This document shows positions 62,900 through 64,000 of a stretch of DNA of 64,000 nt, piece after piece. Location of the stretch: contig OZ020484.1 of the NCBI GenBank assembly GCA_963971405.1, forward strand, positions 9,052,001 to 9,116,000, in the 5' to 3' direction. The stretch is from Psococerastis gibbosa (Eukaryota; Arthropoda; Insecta; Psocodea; Psocidae). The position numbers and the translations under genes were made by a program. Each line of letters begins with the position of its first letter. The stretch's first letter is position 1. Below the pieces are notes generated by a model, which was not told the origin of the DNA, made no database searches, and saw only the letters and a list, made by a program, of their open reading frames with translations.

Positions 62900-63408
62900 C
62901 TAGATTCTCTTAATAAATCGCTGACATGACATCTCCTGAAAGTTCAAATGATATGATAAGCCAAACTACCCGCACAAATATGAAGAAGAAAAAGTAACGA
63001 TGCTTCTCCTTTCTCCGATCACATGGTGTGTAGAGACCTGCGCATCTTAATACCTTGCCACTTCATATACTGTAGGTACCGTAATTGATCATTTATATAT
63101 TAATTTCCATTATAGGTTTCTAATTGATCGGAACATGAGTAGGCAGCCATGGTACAATTACTGACCATGGAAATTTGACATTACCTACACTAATTAATAA
63201 AAATGAAAGCATATTTGGGTAAACTCGCACCAGTCCGTTACACAAGGATATTTCCACAAATCTAACAACATAGATAGTGTCACTTTTCCTGTTTCTGGAA
63301 CCGTAAAAGCAGCATGTAAATCTGTCGAATAGGTACTCGAAATGCCAATACTTTCGTTATAATAGCGTAGGTCTACACATAGGAAAGGAAAAATAGCAGA
63401 TTAGTTAA
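62900..63408. other. SINE-B scrap and unassigned sequence
   Basis: TTTCTCCGATCACATGGTGT and GTAGAGACCTGCGCA at 63008..63065 match the minus-strand SINE-B centre. AATGAAAGCATATTTGGGTA and AACTCGCACCAGTCCG at 63200..63237 match the far end of the TGCTTTCC repeat. Nothing else is recognised. Confidence 0.5.
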
Positions 63409-63411
63409 AGA

Positions 63412-63697
63412 GCCCATAGGAAATTGTCAGCCCGAAATTTAAAACTTTTTATTTAATTAACTAAGCAAGTTATTAAAGATTTGGCTCATTTCAGTTGTAG
63501 AAGTCTACTTTATGCATCATATAATAAGGTTATTGTTTACAAAATATTATCATGTCGATGAAAAAGCTACAATTTAAAATATTAGAAATACTATATCTTA
63601 TCATAGGATGCATGAAGTAGTCTTTTACAACTTTAATGAGACAAATGTTAAATAACATGATTAGTTAATTATTTCGGGCTGCCAATTTCCTACGGGC
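63412..63697. mobile_element. Inverted-repeat MITE related to 20.07 kb
   Basis: The arms GCCCATAGGAAATTGTCAGC and GGCTGCCAATTTCCTACGGG pair, as do inner AAGTCTACTTTATGCATCAT and GATGCATGAAGTAGTCTTTT. It shares GCAAGTTATTAAAGATTTGG with the 20071 element but has different outermost bases. Confidence 0.75.
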
Positions 63698-63801
63698 TGT
63701 ACACCCTTAATATACTATCGTCACCCCTATCTGAGATTGCTAGAAAATACTTACTTTGCACTATGGAGTTCAACTTGTCAGCACCGACGACTGCCATTTT
63801 C

Positions 63802-64000
63802 TTACTTCTTACTACTGGGTTCCAGCTTCAGGTGATGCCGATGGCCAGATGATTCATTCACCAGTGCCCAAAGATTCTTCCGTCCCAGAATTTTTTCTAT
63901 TCCTCCTCCTCCCAATGCCGTCACGAGTAAGTCCTTCTCCCTGCTTGGAATGGACCATTGCAGGAGAATATGCTCAAGAGTTTCTTCATCCATTCCACAG
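63802..64000 (-). pseudogene. Non-LTR retrotransposon C-terminus, cut by window end
   Basis: Open to the right edge, the minus strand reads CGMDEETLEHILLQWSIPSR, EKDLLVTALGGGGIEKILG and ALVNESSGHRHHLKLEPSSK. CG..EETxEHILxxC is the terminal Cys/His motif of Jockey/R1-type ORF2; the final Cys is Trp here. The stop at 63802 is followed by an AGTAGTAAGAAGTAAG-like 3' tail. More of the element should lie beyond the window. Confidence 0.75.

Noticed and set aside
1..64000. Bacterial features such as operons, CRISPR arrays, Shine-Dalgarno sites or prophage
   Set aside because: Coding density is near zero, SINEs and non-LTR elements are abundant and no direct-repeat/spacer array exists; the window is clearly eukaryotic.

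Overview
This is a repeat-dominated, AT-rich stretch of a eukaryotic nuclear genome. Three tRNA-headed SINE-like families, decayed non-LTR retrotransposons with RNase H and reverse transcriptase pieces, many hAT and PIF/Harbinger-like inverted-repeat elements and (TGTC)n/(TTC)n arrays fit an animal, most likely an arthropod and probably an insect. The species cannot be read from the sequence. I found no intact host gene, rRNA, functional tRNA or CRISPR array. Nearly all short open frames are chance frames or lie inside transposable elements (TEs).

Layout. 0-10 kb: reverse transcriptase fragments at 3.4 kb (- strand) and 5.4 kb (+), a tandem foldback MITE at 4.1 kb, SINE-B next to a palindromic MITE at 7.2-7.5 kb, SINE-A interrupted by SINE-B at 8.7 kb and a nested TWA-flanked MITE at 9.2 kb. 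10-20 kb: a ~900 bp TGCTTTCC repeat, clustered SINE-C pieces, four retroelement tails (13.2, 14.3, 15.4, 17.2 kb) and a well-delimited 651 bp Harbinger-like element at 15.87 kb. 20-31 kb: inverted repeats, SINE-A pairs, SINE-B split by two different DNA transposons, a possible Helitron at 23.15 kb, two RNase H-bearing retroelement tails, and a tandem segmental duplication at 29.4-30.9 kb carrying an 845 bp hAT-like element. 31-45 kb: two adjacent foldbacks, two more TGCTTTCC repeats, an 824 bp hAT element with a frameshifted transposase remnant, a 484 bp inverted-repeat element, a 509 bp TIR element, and Penelope-like repeats with hammerhead-like motifs. 45-64 kb: hAT MITEs with clean 8 bp target duplications, three tandem arrays (~239, ~199 and ~188 bp), a reverse-oriented TGCTTTCC repeat, a 1.79 kb nested TIR element, SINE-A copies, and a retroelement tail cut by the window end.

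The copies record a relative history. The SINEs and TGCTTTCC repeats form an older layer. hAT-like and Harbinger-like MITEs inserted into them, several with exact 8 bp or TWA target duplications, and local tandem duplications then copied some blocks. The best candidates for undescribed biology are the TE families themselves: paired facing gene remnants inside one Harbinger-like element, hammerhead-like cores in several retroelement ends, and a tandem array whose units each carry an E-box joined to a TATA box. Family names used here (SINE-A/B/C, TGCTTTCC repeat, CATTGGCG hAT, GGCGC MITE and so on) are my own labels.
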